Of a DNA stretch of 64,000 nt, positions 22,014-33,539 are shown piece by piece; positions within the stretch are counted from its first letter, which is position 1, and each line of letters opens with the position of its first letter. This DNA is from Baylisascaris procyonis. Lineage: Eukaryota; Nematoda; Chromadorea; Rhabditida; Ascarididae. The stretch lies in the NCBI GenBank assembly GCA_037389465.1, contig JAZARR010000127.1, forward strand, positions 30,448 to 94,447, read 5' to 3'. Made by a program: the position numbers and the translations under genes. A model generated the notes under the pieces. The model was not told where the DNA came from and ran no database searches. It saw only the letters and a list, made by a program, of their open reading frames with translations.

Positions 22014-25000
22014 ATCGCTCTGTAAAGGTACCTAGAAACTTAAAAATAACACCATATATAATGGGCAAGGAATCAGGCCATAAGCAAATTTAACTGAGTT
22101 TCTCATCTGATTGTTTTTTGTTTGAATGGGGTGCTTGGTGCAAAGACTATGTAGATGCGTATGTAAACTATTGTATTTGAAGCATATACTATAAATCTGG
22201 TGTTTAGAACCGTTAACTGTTAGGTTTTCACTAGCGTAGTTCCTGAAAATTTTACTATAGATCGATGGGGGCACAAAAAGAATTTCTCAAACATTTGTGC
22301 ATTTGATCTGAAAAGAGAAGGAAAAAAATTTATCACTAAAATCAATTTCATTGTTTCTGAATCCCTCAGAGGTGATCATTCCAACAGTCGCGATTTAAAG
22401 ATTAGTAACGTTTTCTTAATGTTTCGTCGACTCCTTTGTTTGTCTTCATTGCAATCAGATTGGTAATCGTAAACATAACATTTTGCACTGTGTTGCATTT
22501 TTCCATCCATCTATAGATCATTAACATATTGATGGTCTCTGAAAGAAATTTCATCATTTGTTTCTCCTTCATCATCTTTAATAGCTACATTTCTGATTGA
22601 ACGATCAGCAACCTCTTTGTTTTCTTTGTATTCGCGCTATCGCGACACTATCTTTGTTTATATTGAGCAGAGGAGTATGTATGCATTTTGCATGAGTGAA
22701 AGAAATTATTATTTTTTATGAATATGGAATATGGTAAGGAAATTAAAGCGCTATGAATACGTTAAAGTGCATCAAAAATACCAAGTCTGCTGATGAAAAA
22801 AGATTTGAGAACTTAAGGGGATTTAAGACTTATGCCGACAACCGTTTTCATCCATCCACTTCTCCATATATGTAGGATGAAGAAGAGGAGGGAGTAGTGG
22901 GGGAGGGGACACGTCCGCAAACCTTGGGATTCCAAGCACTATTTAATAATTAAACGGGAATTAAATGCAGGAAATGATGGAAATTCTGCAAGTATACAGA
23001 AATTCTTTAGGTATAAGAGCAACGTATATGTTCATCGATATCAGATATTAGAGAATTTGTTTAAAAGTGCTTTCAGAGGCACTCTTGAACACCTTTCACC
23101 TATTGGGCGGTTCCAGTTTCCTGTGTCTATGAAAGAACAATCGATTTCAACCATCTATAATAAATGCGATATGAGCTCAATGACATATGAAGCTCACTGA
23201 AAGGTACTTTCGCTTTTCGCTATTTTTGCACAATTATTCTCATGCAATAATTTGGGCAGAAATGATCGTATAAGATAGCAGCGTCTAGTCCATAAATGGA
23301 ACTACTTATTATGGCTATGCAATCGCAGCGAATTGGCTCAATTATAGATATTCGTTTAACACTCATATTCTCCATTATTCTCCTTCTTACTAAAGAAGGA
23401 CATACTAAGCTACTTTCATTCGACCTTCCATTCACTTCAGACCTCAACAGCTGATGATGTTTTGCAGCTATTTCGGGCAGTTCCTTGCCGATGCACTCTT
23501 TCATTCAATAGTATCGCTAGGTGGGCAAGCGCTACCATGCTGGGCCTATAAACGTACCCATTTCAACAGCCAAAATACATGCAAATACAACGTTTTCTCT
23601 AAATTCTCGCATATGGGTGCATAATAAGCTTTATTATCCTTGGTCACCATTATACAAATTGATTGGTGGCTACAATGGACGTATTCTGCTGTGTCTTTCG
23701 TCCCACAGTAAATACATGCATCAGTATAGACAACTAAAGACATGTTTGGGATCTAAAATTCTTTTCACTCTGTATTCTTATTGGCTGTTTAAATAAAAAT
23801 TTCAGTCCGCATTCTTCTAAAATGTCTGAATTCTTCTTGAATTGGCAAAAGGAAAAACTTTGAAGTGAATGAAAAGACGAATGAAAGTATGTACCTGTAA
23901 TATGCAAATGCTTTGACACTTTTGGTTTCATCTGCAATCCTGAACAGCTATAGGATTCCGATTACATTTATACTCGTGAAGTATAACAGCTCGCTATTAA
24001 AGAGTTGGCAGTTTCTATCGTAAGGAAAATCTGAAATTACGAGATAAATATGCTTTGAGTAGAAGTACATCTCCAATTATTGTTGAAAGCTTCCCTCGGA
24101 AAAGAGCGAACATTTATGGCAATGTTCGCATGTCATTTCATTGGCTAATCGTTTCGAGAACAAAGTATAATGCTTTTTGGCATAATGATTTGTCGCCAGT
24201 CGGGTGGCATCTCACTAGAGGTACATCTTCATATGGTAAATGATCACACATTTCCCGTAGCTTTATTTGTTACATTAAGAACGCCATTCTACAACCTCAA
24301 ATGTTCATGGCCGCTTCATTTTGTCTACTTGATGACAGTTTTTTGAAGTGTTTCATAAGCCATGCAGTTCTTTGCCAACCGAAACAATCGAAGCTGTTTG
24401 CAGCATCTAGTAGGATCTGCCAATTGCAATTTGAACCGTTGCAAGGATGATTACCTTTCGGTGAATTATTTATTGATTCGAAAAGTATAAATGCTGATGT
24501 CGTGGTCCCTGTGTATGTTTGATGATAGTTCGATGCGGGTGGTCATTTTATGGCGAGTTTCGCTTCATTTGAAACACAATTTGACTGGCTATTCAAACGA
24601 AATATCTCTGTTAGCGTCATTATTGCTCCCTCAGGAAATCGAATTGATAGGCATCGTTCATGTTCCCGAGATCACCATTTCAGATGCCGCTCGTAATTCT
24701 AATTTATTTCAAATCGCTTCATTCAACAAGGGAATTGCTGATTGCAATAATGGTTGCGTAAATGTGTTTGTTTTTATGTAAAAGTATAACATAGAAACAA
24801 ACTCACATCATTGTTTTTCTTCGTAGAAACAAACGGCATCAATGAGAAAATTGCAACGTGATGAACAACGCCATGACCCTTTTTTATATTTTCCCGTCTA
24901 TAAATGTTAACGATATTCGATAGACTTCCTTAATATTATAAGTGTTTTTGTTGAAAGTTTCTCCACTCATATCGAATGAAGGAGGCGACTCTATGGTAAG

Positions 25001-25361
25001 AATTTTTCGTACAATCTGAGTAGATCATATAGAATGATTGGAGAAAAAGCACGATGATGAGGAAAATTTGATATTCATTGAACTCGTGCTTAAGGAATAG
25101 ATCTAATAAAAATTAGCAATAGGTGTATGGCGACACTTTGAAGAATTAATTTGTCGCATCACCTCGTGGCTATTAATTTTGTATGATTTCAAGATTTGGA
25201 GACGAAGTATTGGAGATTCCAGTCATACGTAATTGATCTTCTTCTAGAAATTGAAAGGTTTGCGCCAACAATATAGCATTTCGGGCATATGTAAACAAAA
25301 TTATTTTCTAAGTTTTGTAAACGGCTGGTATATTGATATGCTGGATAGGGTTTATTTGCAG
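22014..25361. other. Stretch without a confident gene
   Basis: AT-rich. Contains a purine-rich patch at about 22873-22910, an open 94-codon minus-strand frame at 23220-23504, and overlapping open plus-strand frames near 24.5-24.8 kb. None has a recognisable family or a firm splice partner. A donor-like site (CTATG|GTAAGA) at about 24995 hints that introns of the gene at 25.36 kb extend into this stretch. Confidence 0.4.
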
Positions 25362-25537
25362 AGGAAGCGAGGCAACTTTATTTAGAGGATTGCATTGAAG
25401 TAGTACGGTTTTTGGAAGGCAAGCAAGCCTTATGGACAAAGTACATCAACCTAATGAACAAACCCAATGGGAAAGTTGATGCACAGCAAATTTTTGTCCA
25501 AAAGCTTCCAAAATACTTTAGCCCTTCAGATTTGTAG
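25362..25537 (+). CDS. Candidate host exon (possibly terminal)
   Basis: After the strong acceptor TTTATTTGCAG, a 57-codon stretch is open to TAG. Its composition is typical of soluble protein, rich in Lys and Glu (for example YLEDCIEVVRFLEGK and WTKYINLMNKPNGK). It needs a preceding exon ending in phase 1. Two upstream stretches would give that phase: one ending at about 24692 (IGIVHVPEITISD) and one just before a GTAATT at about 25226 (FGDEVLEIPVI). I cannot tell which is used. No family is recognised. Confidence 0.4.
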
Positions 25538-25848
25538 CGCAATTTTTTCGAAAAAAAAAATTTGTACTTTTAGGTACGTCTACCTTGCACTAACTCTTAT
25601 GCTGGGAGCAATTTTTTCCTTCTTAACAGAGCTTTCCGAGTAAAAGAAACATCCCGCAGGGTTTTGGTGACCGGACTGCCAAGGAATTCGAGGACGAAAA
25701 CGTGGACTAGGATCTTGGTTCATGGCCTTCTTGAAGCACAGATTCTCAGTAATAAGTATAACGGATAGGAAAGATCACTGTTGCTTCCGAACGCTAAAAT
25801 TGATGGACCTCAAATGAGTTGCTGCTGCAGCTCATTCTGCTATTACAG

Positions 25849-25930
25849 GAGAGGCTTCATGAAGACGGCTTTAAACCGGTAGTTTGCAATGGTCAAAGAT
25901 ACTCACTCAATTTCATGACATTCATTGCGA
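25849..25930 (+). CDS. Candidate internal host exon
   Basis: 82 nt lie between an acceptor (CTATTACAG) and a consensus donor (GCGA|GTAAGC), open in one frame (ERLHEDGFKPVVCNGQRYS). It may belong to the same gene as the exon ending at 25537, but the join through 25.6-25.75 kb is ambiguous: two open readings follow an acceptor at about 25630. Confidence 0.35.
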
Positions 25931-25999
25931 GTAAGCTATTTCCTATCTTCATTGAGAATAGTTGTGTTAAAAAATTCCCTTCTCTCAAACCCCTTCGAG

Positions 26000-28900
26000 C
26001 TTCAATATAGAACTGTACATTCCATGTTTTAACTCAGCAAGCGAAACCTTCTGGCGGTGAATATGCGAATGAGTCGGTTTGTGCATCAATAAATTGGCTT
26101 CGTTAAAACGTCCATATGTGTGCAGTTGCGAGAAAGGCACGACTGGTAAGTGGGCAATCAGCGTTGCCGAAAATGTACGCAGCACAGAATAACTTCCATG
26201 ATTGGGCGATTGTCTTCTTTGTTAAGCGTTCAAACATTTACACTTTTTAAGCTTTGAGCACCAATAATTTAGTGACCGGACAATTGCGCCCTAACACATT
26301 GACGCCTCCGAAATGCAATTCCAAGAAACACTCATACTCTCAGTTGATTTTATTTTCAACTTAAAGAATGCTATCCATAAGGCATTAACCTTTGGTCTTC
26401 ATGAGTGACTAACCAGTTTAGCAGTATTCACCCGGAGCTTGGCTCATTCACTTACTTAAAATGCAACTGCTTTTTATGTATGACAAGTGAAAAAAGTTTG
26501 CTGTAAACATTTGGCACTAATTTTCTGGCGTGAGGGACGTTGAAGCGTGACGAAGGTGAAATTGCAATGTGACAAACTGAGGATTATAAGGTTCACCTGA
26601 GTTAGCCCAAAAACTCACCTTATAGATTGCTTGCCCACTCAGTCGATATTTTTGTGCCGTTGACTTCTTTATTGCTCATATATATGCAAGTTTTGCCAGT
26701 ATACCAACAAGTTGCTGAGTAAATGTATCTTCTGAAGATGGTCCTAACTTCCTTAAAAATTTAATTCTCATAGATAATTCTCTTTAATTTTTACAGCATT
26801 CTTAATATAGCCTCCCTGATTGATCTGTGGAATCGGTCGTAGCGTAATGAGCTCTGCATTCTGCATCCGATCCTGTTTCATTGAGTGAATCGTGAGTAGT
26901 GGATTATTTAAAATTGTATCAATGGACTGGCGTAATGCTAATCCTAGGTCTAAATGGATCGTGATAACGAGTAATTCGAAGTGATAACGTTGTCATAGAG
27001 GTTACGTTCTAAAAAGTGATGCTTGCTTCAGGCCTGTATGTAAAATTTGCCTATTCATAACTGGAGACCAATGAGGCTACTCACATGCATACTTCAATTG
27101 GCGTGAAAATCGAGAGAAATCTGCTGAAAAAAAAGCGCTTTTATCATTACAAACAATCTACATAATTATTGCAGATATTCAAATGAACATGCGCACATTT
27201 ATTCCTTTGTTACTGAATTGGCTTTCGACCATTTGAGTTTTTCCGAATTTTTATGTAACCCGAATTGATAAAATTATTTGGTCATCGCTGATTAGATTGT
27301 CAATCTGCAAAAACAAAGTCAAATATTCTATTAGGTTATTGTAAAGAAGTAGCTGGGCATTGCAGTGCCCAACAGTTGGCATGCAAGGAACAGCAAGAAC
27401 TCAAAATACTTCTAAGCGTTTCGATCTTCTGAAGTGACATGGAGCAAAAGATGCGTGGAGTTTATATAAGAAGGAAACGAAGAATGGAGTGAGAAGTGGA
27501 AGAGGTAGGGAAGAAGGAGACAGTAAAGCAAACTGAGTGACCCCAAATGAAGGAAGTAAATTTTAATCAAGAAATTCGTAAAATTAGCGAATAAATCAAT
27601 GAGAAAATAATAAAGACGACTCGATAGAACAACACATGTGACGTATTTGTTTCTCTTCTCTACGAATTTTTCGTATTTCGTTAGAAATTTATTTCCTCTA
27701 TCTCAACTTCAATTAACGAAATTGTCATACCACATCTGTTCGATGCTAATAATATTTAATTCCCTCATCCGCCTCTACCTTCGATGCTATGTCTTCTACA
27801 CATGCGTTTTATTCCTTAGCACAAGTGTTGTTATGTGATGTTTCCATAGGGCGATAAAACGCTCTGATAGCACTTTTCTTTCAGGATGTAAAAGAGTATC
27901 GCTTTGCTTTCTCTAATTGTATTTTGCAAGATGCTGCTAGTCGATCGGGCACTCATTTAAGATTGCGTGCACCGCTTGAAGCGTGATGCTTAGATATATT
28001 CACTGCTGAAATTCAATAAATTCTCCGATGCATTTTCTCACCAATAGAACGGCGGAAGTCGATGTAGTCTTCATTGAAATTGATGCAAAGTAGTCATTCT
28101 TTTCTCGTAATACAGTTGTAAATTTTTGCTGGAGATTATTTTAATTTTGAAATTTTCAAATTACATTTTCGGTTGTTGCTATTCTACAGAAAATATTCAA
28201 TGTCCGGTTTGCAAATATTTACTTAGTTGCAATCAGATGAATTTTCAAATTTGATCGCAAATTTATTCTTCGTTTCTTCCTTATGTTGGTGTGAATGCCT
28301 GTTATAGAACTTATTAAAATATATCCGCATGAAATGCACAGCCGAAGCATGATGCAACGCAGTATGCAAATTGCAAATCGCCCATGAATTTTCTTAATTC
28401 AGTGATGAATTGAATGATTTGTGCCGCGAGTTTGTGGTGAAACACTTGCATCGCATATGATCAGCGAGAACGTGGCATGAACGAATTTACGCGAGCAGGT
28501 GAAACGATCGAATATATACGAAATTGTGGTGCACACTACTGCAAAGACTCCACAGATCTTTAATTCTCTCTATATTAACATCATTAAAAAACTCTTTTCG
28601 GTCGCGTGATGCAAATTTTGCAATTAGCACGTCGCCGCTAAAAATTTCCACAAATTTAGCGACTAATCCATCAAATACGCTAGTGAATTTCATTTCAAAA
28701 TGTCACCTGCATCAAAAATTTGCGAACTATTGCGCAGAAAACGTGCATCCTTAGCGGTTTCAAAGTATTTTTTTAGAAAATTTTGTGCAAAAATATTATT
28801 TCTTTTCCCCTTGGTTGATTATTTATTCTTAGTTTGAAATTGTGTCTCAATTTTCAGTTTCCTATTTTTTCTTTGAATTTTTATTCTCGAATGACATATG

Positions 28901-30241
28901 ATCACACTCTCATTAGAGCTATTTAAGGAGAAATTTGAGTGCTTTCTTTTAAAGTTCATCTTGACGCTTTATTTTAATATTTCATTAATAGCGCACTGCA
29001 GATTATTCAACTTCATATAAGTTATTCATATTGGAAGGACGTTTGTGATTTCTTGTTAGCAACTTTTGAACTAAAAGCTTTCATTTGCTCATTCATTGTT
29101 GCAAGATGGCAAACAAATCTCAAGCGAATTCTTAATGAATGATCGATTTCTTCGTTCTTTTATCCTTTTAAATGTTTGCAATGGCAAACATCAAATTTCT
29201 CCACTAATATCATAATCTCGCACTTCTCTATTCGTTAGAATAAAAGCGTTCGATTTATTAATAGCTTTTCAATTCTTTTCATCAACGAATATATTCATGT
29301 GACATTGAGATTATAAGTCGTTGTTCGCATGTGAGAGGGGAAATTAGCGAACGTCTCCAAAAGGCTAGGGCTTATACAGAATTTTCCATCATTAGTGTAC
29401 ACTCCTTTATAGTGCAAACTTTTCAACGATTTTTGGATGTTCTGGTTGTGATCGACTTTTTTTGCTGCATTTAGCAGTGAAAATTCTTTGCTTGACCTGA
29501 GCTTTTATGTTCTATTTTTCTCACTGAAGCCGTCAATAGGAAGCGTTCCATACCGTTAAAGCAATTCACAGCGTTAACTGGCGCTTTATAATAACCGTTA
29601 ACCGGCGCTTCTTTATAAATGAAATGTGAAATTTAATTTTGAGCCTTCTTACTGCATTAAATGAGGAACTCTATATGGAGCGGTGAATTCCAAACGAAGT
29701 GCACTTTCCTCTCTATGCGACTAACAACTTAGCTGCACGTTGAATAGTTCTTAGTAAATGTAACGATTTCGAAAATGTGGTTGTTTTTGAATGGTGTTCA
29801 CTTTTAGTTGTTTTGTAGATTCTATATGCGTTTATGAATTGCTTTTCTCGTAAATTTTTGTGAATAAAAGTGCTTAAACAATTTCGTAGAATTCAGTTTG
29901 AAGAATGGTTGTAAATTTTTCATGTTTCGGTGAACAATATGATGGATTGCGAAGCTAATTCTCAAATTATGAAGAAGTTATAACGACTGAGGAAACAACT
30001 TGAAAAAAAATGTTTTTGTTAATCTTAGCCCTATAACACAACGGACCTGAGTGACGGCTACGGAGTTTCGGTATGGGATTTAGTATAAAACAAATAATTT
30101 CCATTGTTGTATGTGCACTTCGTGCTATGTTTGACTTCGGTGAACACTGGGAAAACGAACGCACAGTGATCAGTGTTTGCAGTGTACTAGGCATGAATAC
30201 CGACGGACAGCTGAACGCATAGAGCATATGCGATGCTAGTG
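26000..30241. other. Long stretch without a confident gene
   Basis: Very AT-rich, with short open frames only. The last 200 bases (from about 30030) are distinctly GC-richer and flank the LINE insertion. Confidence 0.45.
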
Positions 30242-30250
30242 ACTGCGGAC
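30242..30250. repeat. LINE target-site duplication ACTGCGGAC (left copy)
   Basis: Nine bases identical to 31358-31366. It abuts the LINE 3' tail. Confidence 0.85.
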
Positions 30251-31357
30251 TTACTTAGATTACTTAGAATTCGTTATTCAACGAGATGTCCCTGTCGCAA
30301 CAGACAGTCCCGTGACGACGTTCCGCACGATGCCCTTCCATAACGATCTGTCTACTGCTTTTCTTCTCCATGTTGTTCCTACATTTGTCTTGAGGAAGTC
30401 TTCCCATCTGCGTGGTGGCCTTCCTCTGTGTCTTTTGCGATCTCTTGGACACCACTGCAGTATTCTGGCGCTCCACCTATTGTCATCTTTGCATGCAACA
30501 TGGCCGGCCCAGCGTAATTTGTTTAACTTGTATTCAATTACTACGTCCTTCAGCAACGTTCTTTGCCTTATCACTTCGTTTTTCACTTTATCGCGGAGCG
30601 ATATTCCGAGCATTGATCTCTCCATTGCTCGTTGTGTTGTTTGTAGTTTTTTCTCTTCTGCGGCTGTTAGCGCTCAGGTTTCGCTACCGTATGTCATTGC
30701 TTTCAAGACTGTAGAGTTGAACAGTTTCGGTTTCGTTTCTCGCTTGAGTTTTGATTTTAGGATATCAGATATTTCTTTGAATTTACTCCAGGCGGCTCTT
30801 TGTCTTCTAGTGATTTCTTCCTTCAGATCGTTGTCCATCCTGACTGCTTGTCCCAAGTAAACGTAGCTTTCCACTTCTTCTATATGCTCGTTGCCAAGTT
30901 TTATTCCGTCGCAAGGCAAGTCTTTTGACTTCATGAACTTGGTTTTAGTTTTGTTGACCTTCAGACCGATTTTTGCATCTTCCCTGTCCAATTCCATCAG
31001 CATTTTTTGTAGCTCATCCGTTGAGCTACCTATGAGGACAATGTCGTCGGCGAACCTTAGGTGGTTTAGCTTCTCGCCGTCAATTGTAATACCTTCTGTC
31101 CAATTCAACTTACGCATCACCATTTCGAGGCAAGCAGAGAATAGCTTAGGAGATATCGTGTCACCTGCTTGACTCCTTTACAGACTGGGATTTGTAACTC
31201 GTTATTGAACAGGGTAATGCTCGTGAAATTGCCCTTTTGCGCTGACTGAAGTAGTTTAATGTAGCCGGGGTGGATTCCTTGGTCCTTTAGTGCTTCGAGC
31301 ACTGCATTGACCTCCACGCTATCGAACGCCTGCCTTTTCGAAGTCCACAAAGGCGTA
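30251..31357 (-). mobile_element. 5'-truncated RTE-type non-LTR retrotransposon
   Basis: A minus-strand LINE fragment of 1107 bp. It starts inside the reverse transcriptase domain (at the FVDFEKAFD block) and runs to a short 3' tail made of two CTAAGTAAT-like units (30251-30268). The 9-bp duplication ACTGCGGAC flanks both ends, so this is one target-primed insertion truncated at its 5' end. Very short 3' sequence and a tandem-repeat tail are typical of RTE-clade elements. The coding part has two frame changes and one nonsense codon. Confidence 0.88.
30278..31357 (-). pseudogene. Broken RTE reverse transcriptase, C-terminal part
   Basis: Read on the minus strand, homology continues through three frames-worth of damage. 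The DFEK-AFDSVE block is disrupted by extra bases near 31328-31336. The GVKQ-GD block (RT motif 4 region) has lost one base near 31162-31166. A TGA at 30674-30676 stands where relatives have Trp after YGSET. Between the breaks the catalytic box FADDIV and the downstream conserved text YVYLGQ are intact. After the stop come LRWAGHVA and RGRPPRRW, the usual RTE C-terminal signature, ending at TGA (30278-30280). The endonuclease and the first RT blocks are absent by truncation. Confidence 0.9.
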
Positions 31358-31366
31358 ACTGCGGAC
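31358..31366. repeat. LINE target-site duplication ACTGCGGAC (right copy)
   Basis: Identical to 30242-30250. It abuts the truncated 5' end of the LINE. Confidence 0.85.
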
Positions 31367-32690
31367 GCTGGATTCTTTATCTCTATGCCCATTTGTGGGC
31401 ATTTCCGACGATCAAAACCAACCTGAATTTTGAGTGTTCTACGGATTTTAGGTGCTCAAAAGTAGGCGAAACTCCAAAACGTAGAAGAACCTTTAAGCCT
31501 AGGCGCAGATGATATTATAGTTTAATACTAACTGCATCCCACCCATACGTTTATTCACAGCGGAACCAAGGAATCAACAAATTTTTAGTGGTTACCTTCG
31601 AGTAGCAATAATAGAAAAAACTCTAATGTTTGATTTCACACTATCCGTTGGGTGGCTGAAAATCGTTGCCTTTTGCTATAAACTTCAACAATTAGAAGCA
31701 AAATTTCCATTAAAATTTCATTGATTGCGTTGTTCCAAGCAAAACGATGGAGCAGCATTATGCAGTGGTTTCAATCTCTGTTGGGATTTTTTTGTTTGTT
31801 CAAATGAGCAATCGCTGCGGTAAAATGTCATAAAGTCGCTGCCAGTATTGAACATGAGTAAAATCCGCAATAAATTTTCTTCAATTTCCGCTATAAACGT
31901 CTACATAGCGTTGCTATTTGCTGACGGAGATGCTATGTGAGCGCCTTCTTCTCTTTTACGAACGAACATCATAACGTAGCTGACATGGACGAAAGCGTCT
32001 ATTAGTTGGGCGGTTGAATATTGATGAAACATTTCCATTCGGTGAGGATTAATTAGTGACTAGCTGTCCCGCTACTTGCTCAACTTACGAATAACCCTCA
32101 TCTCACTTTCTTCTTTTGAGGCAATTTGAAAATCCACCGATAAATAACGACTGAGTGGATTTGAGGGAATTTGATCAATTTGAATACGCCAGTGGATATA
32201 ATGCACGAATTTCGTAATTACTCTAATCCCACCAACTAATATGGAAACACATAATAGTAAAATTTACCACATAGCGATCCCTTGTTAAATTACTGACTAT
32301 TGCTCGACTTAAATGAATCAAAAATTCTGTTTACTCAGAGTTGATTTTTCAGACATGATGAGTGTTGCCTCCGGCAGCAAAGGGTTTATCAGAGATCATC
32401 ATACATTCGCGCTAAATAAAGCATAAATCCTCTCAACTCGCGTATAAATGAGTACTGGCTACTCGTATTCGTTGAAGGCGTTCTAGGAATTGAGTGGGAA
32501 GTGTGAGATCGAATAAAGCTGTGCATAGAGCATTTCGAGAGGTCAAGCCCCCGCATGCATTAGGTCCATATTTAAAGGAACCCAACTTAAACAACAAGCG
32601 GATGGCTAAGAGGAAACGGCATTGCAGCTAATGGACTCATGTTATTAGATAGCTTTTCGGGTACTGAATAAACTTCAATAAACGTATTTT
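31367..32690. other. Flank of the LINE; no gene recognised
   Basis: The first 130 bases are GC-richer, matching the patch on the other side of the LINE, and contain the 7-bp hairpin ATGCCCA-TTTG-TGGGCAT (31387-31404). The rest is AT-rich with no supported gene. Confidence 0.45.
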
Positions 32691-32693
32691 CCT

Positions 32694-33014
32694 TTATCCA
32701 GTCGGCGGCGAAATGCAACGATCGGAGTCAGTCTGCAAAAAGTAAGCTTGTCTGCGACCGTTCATGGGTGTGAAGAACCTCACTGAAACAATGACCTCGT
32801 TTATTATGAGTGACAACACCAAGAGACGATAAAAGGCAACGCGGTTTAGCAAGCAAGACCGCAGCCTATTCATGTCCTCAGCTACGGTCCCTAGGGCAAA
32901 CCATAATCCAAATTCGGAAAGATCAACAACAAGATCAATACAAGTATAAACAAAACAACCTATAAGATAAATGATCACCAAGATCACAGAGATCATAAGA
33001 ATTCGTTTGTTCAT
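32694..33014 (-). CDS. Candidate exon with a transmembrane segment
   Basis: A 106-codon frame starts at ATG (33014) and begins MNKRILMISVILVIIYLIG, a convincing hydrophobic helix (residues 5-30). A second hydrophobic patch lies near residues 65-85. A donor-like CA|GTGAGG inside the frame would end an exon at about residue 77. It resembles a piece of a small membrane protein, but I recognise no receptor family. Confidence 0.2.
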   Translation of the reverse strand: MNKRILMISVILVIIYLIGCFVYTCIDLVVDLSEFGLWFALGTVAEDMNRLRSCLLNRVAFYRLLVLSLIINEVIVSVRFFTPMNGRRQAYFLQTDSDRCISPPTG

Positions 33015-33418
33015 GATAGATCACTCGTTAGCAGTAGCATTCCAAAAAACTTTGTATAGATTGCTGCCATTCGAAATTCCATGGAATATGCATTCTGCTG
33101 GTTACAGTTTACGAAACGTAGAGTTTGTTTTTAATTTTTCGATCAACCAGTGGTCTAGAGCACTACCACGGAGTTGATTATTAAGTTAAAGCTAATCGGG
33201 GAAGCGAGTAAAACGTTTTAAGGAAACTGCCCCTTACTTAAAACAGGTCAGCGAGTATTCATATTCTCTTGTAAACCGAACATGTTAAACCAATTGTCTA
33301 AGTTCTGGATTCACTTAGTACAATTTAGTGATAGAAGGAAAACCGTGGACTGAAAGCTACAGCATGTTTAATCTTCCTGATGGGCGAAGAGATGATATCA
33401 GGACAATCGTCATGGCAG

Positions 33419-33469
<51 letters not shown>
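33419..33469. repeat. (TA)n microsatellite, about 25 units
   Basis: Uninterrupted alternating AT from 33419 to 33469. Confidence 0.95.
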
Positions 33470-33471
<2 letters not shown>

Positions 33472-33539
33472 AAGAGTCATAACTTTGGCAAGCTAGCAAT
33501 AAAGCTTTCGTTAGAATATTTCAATCATTTTCCATAAAT

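Noticed and set aside
30312..31172. Long plus-strand frames over the LINE (182, 100 and 93 codons)
   Set aside because: Antisense to a recognisable RTE reverse transcriptase, with no independent motif.
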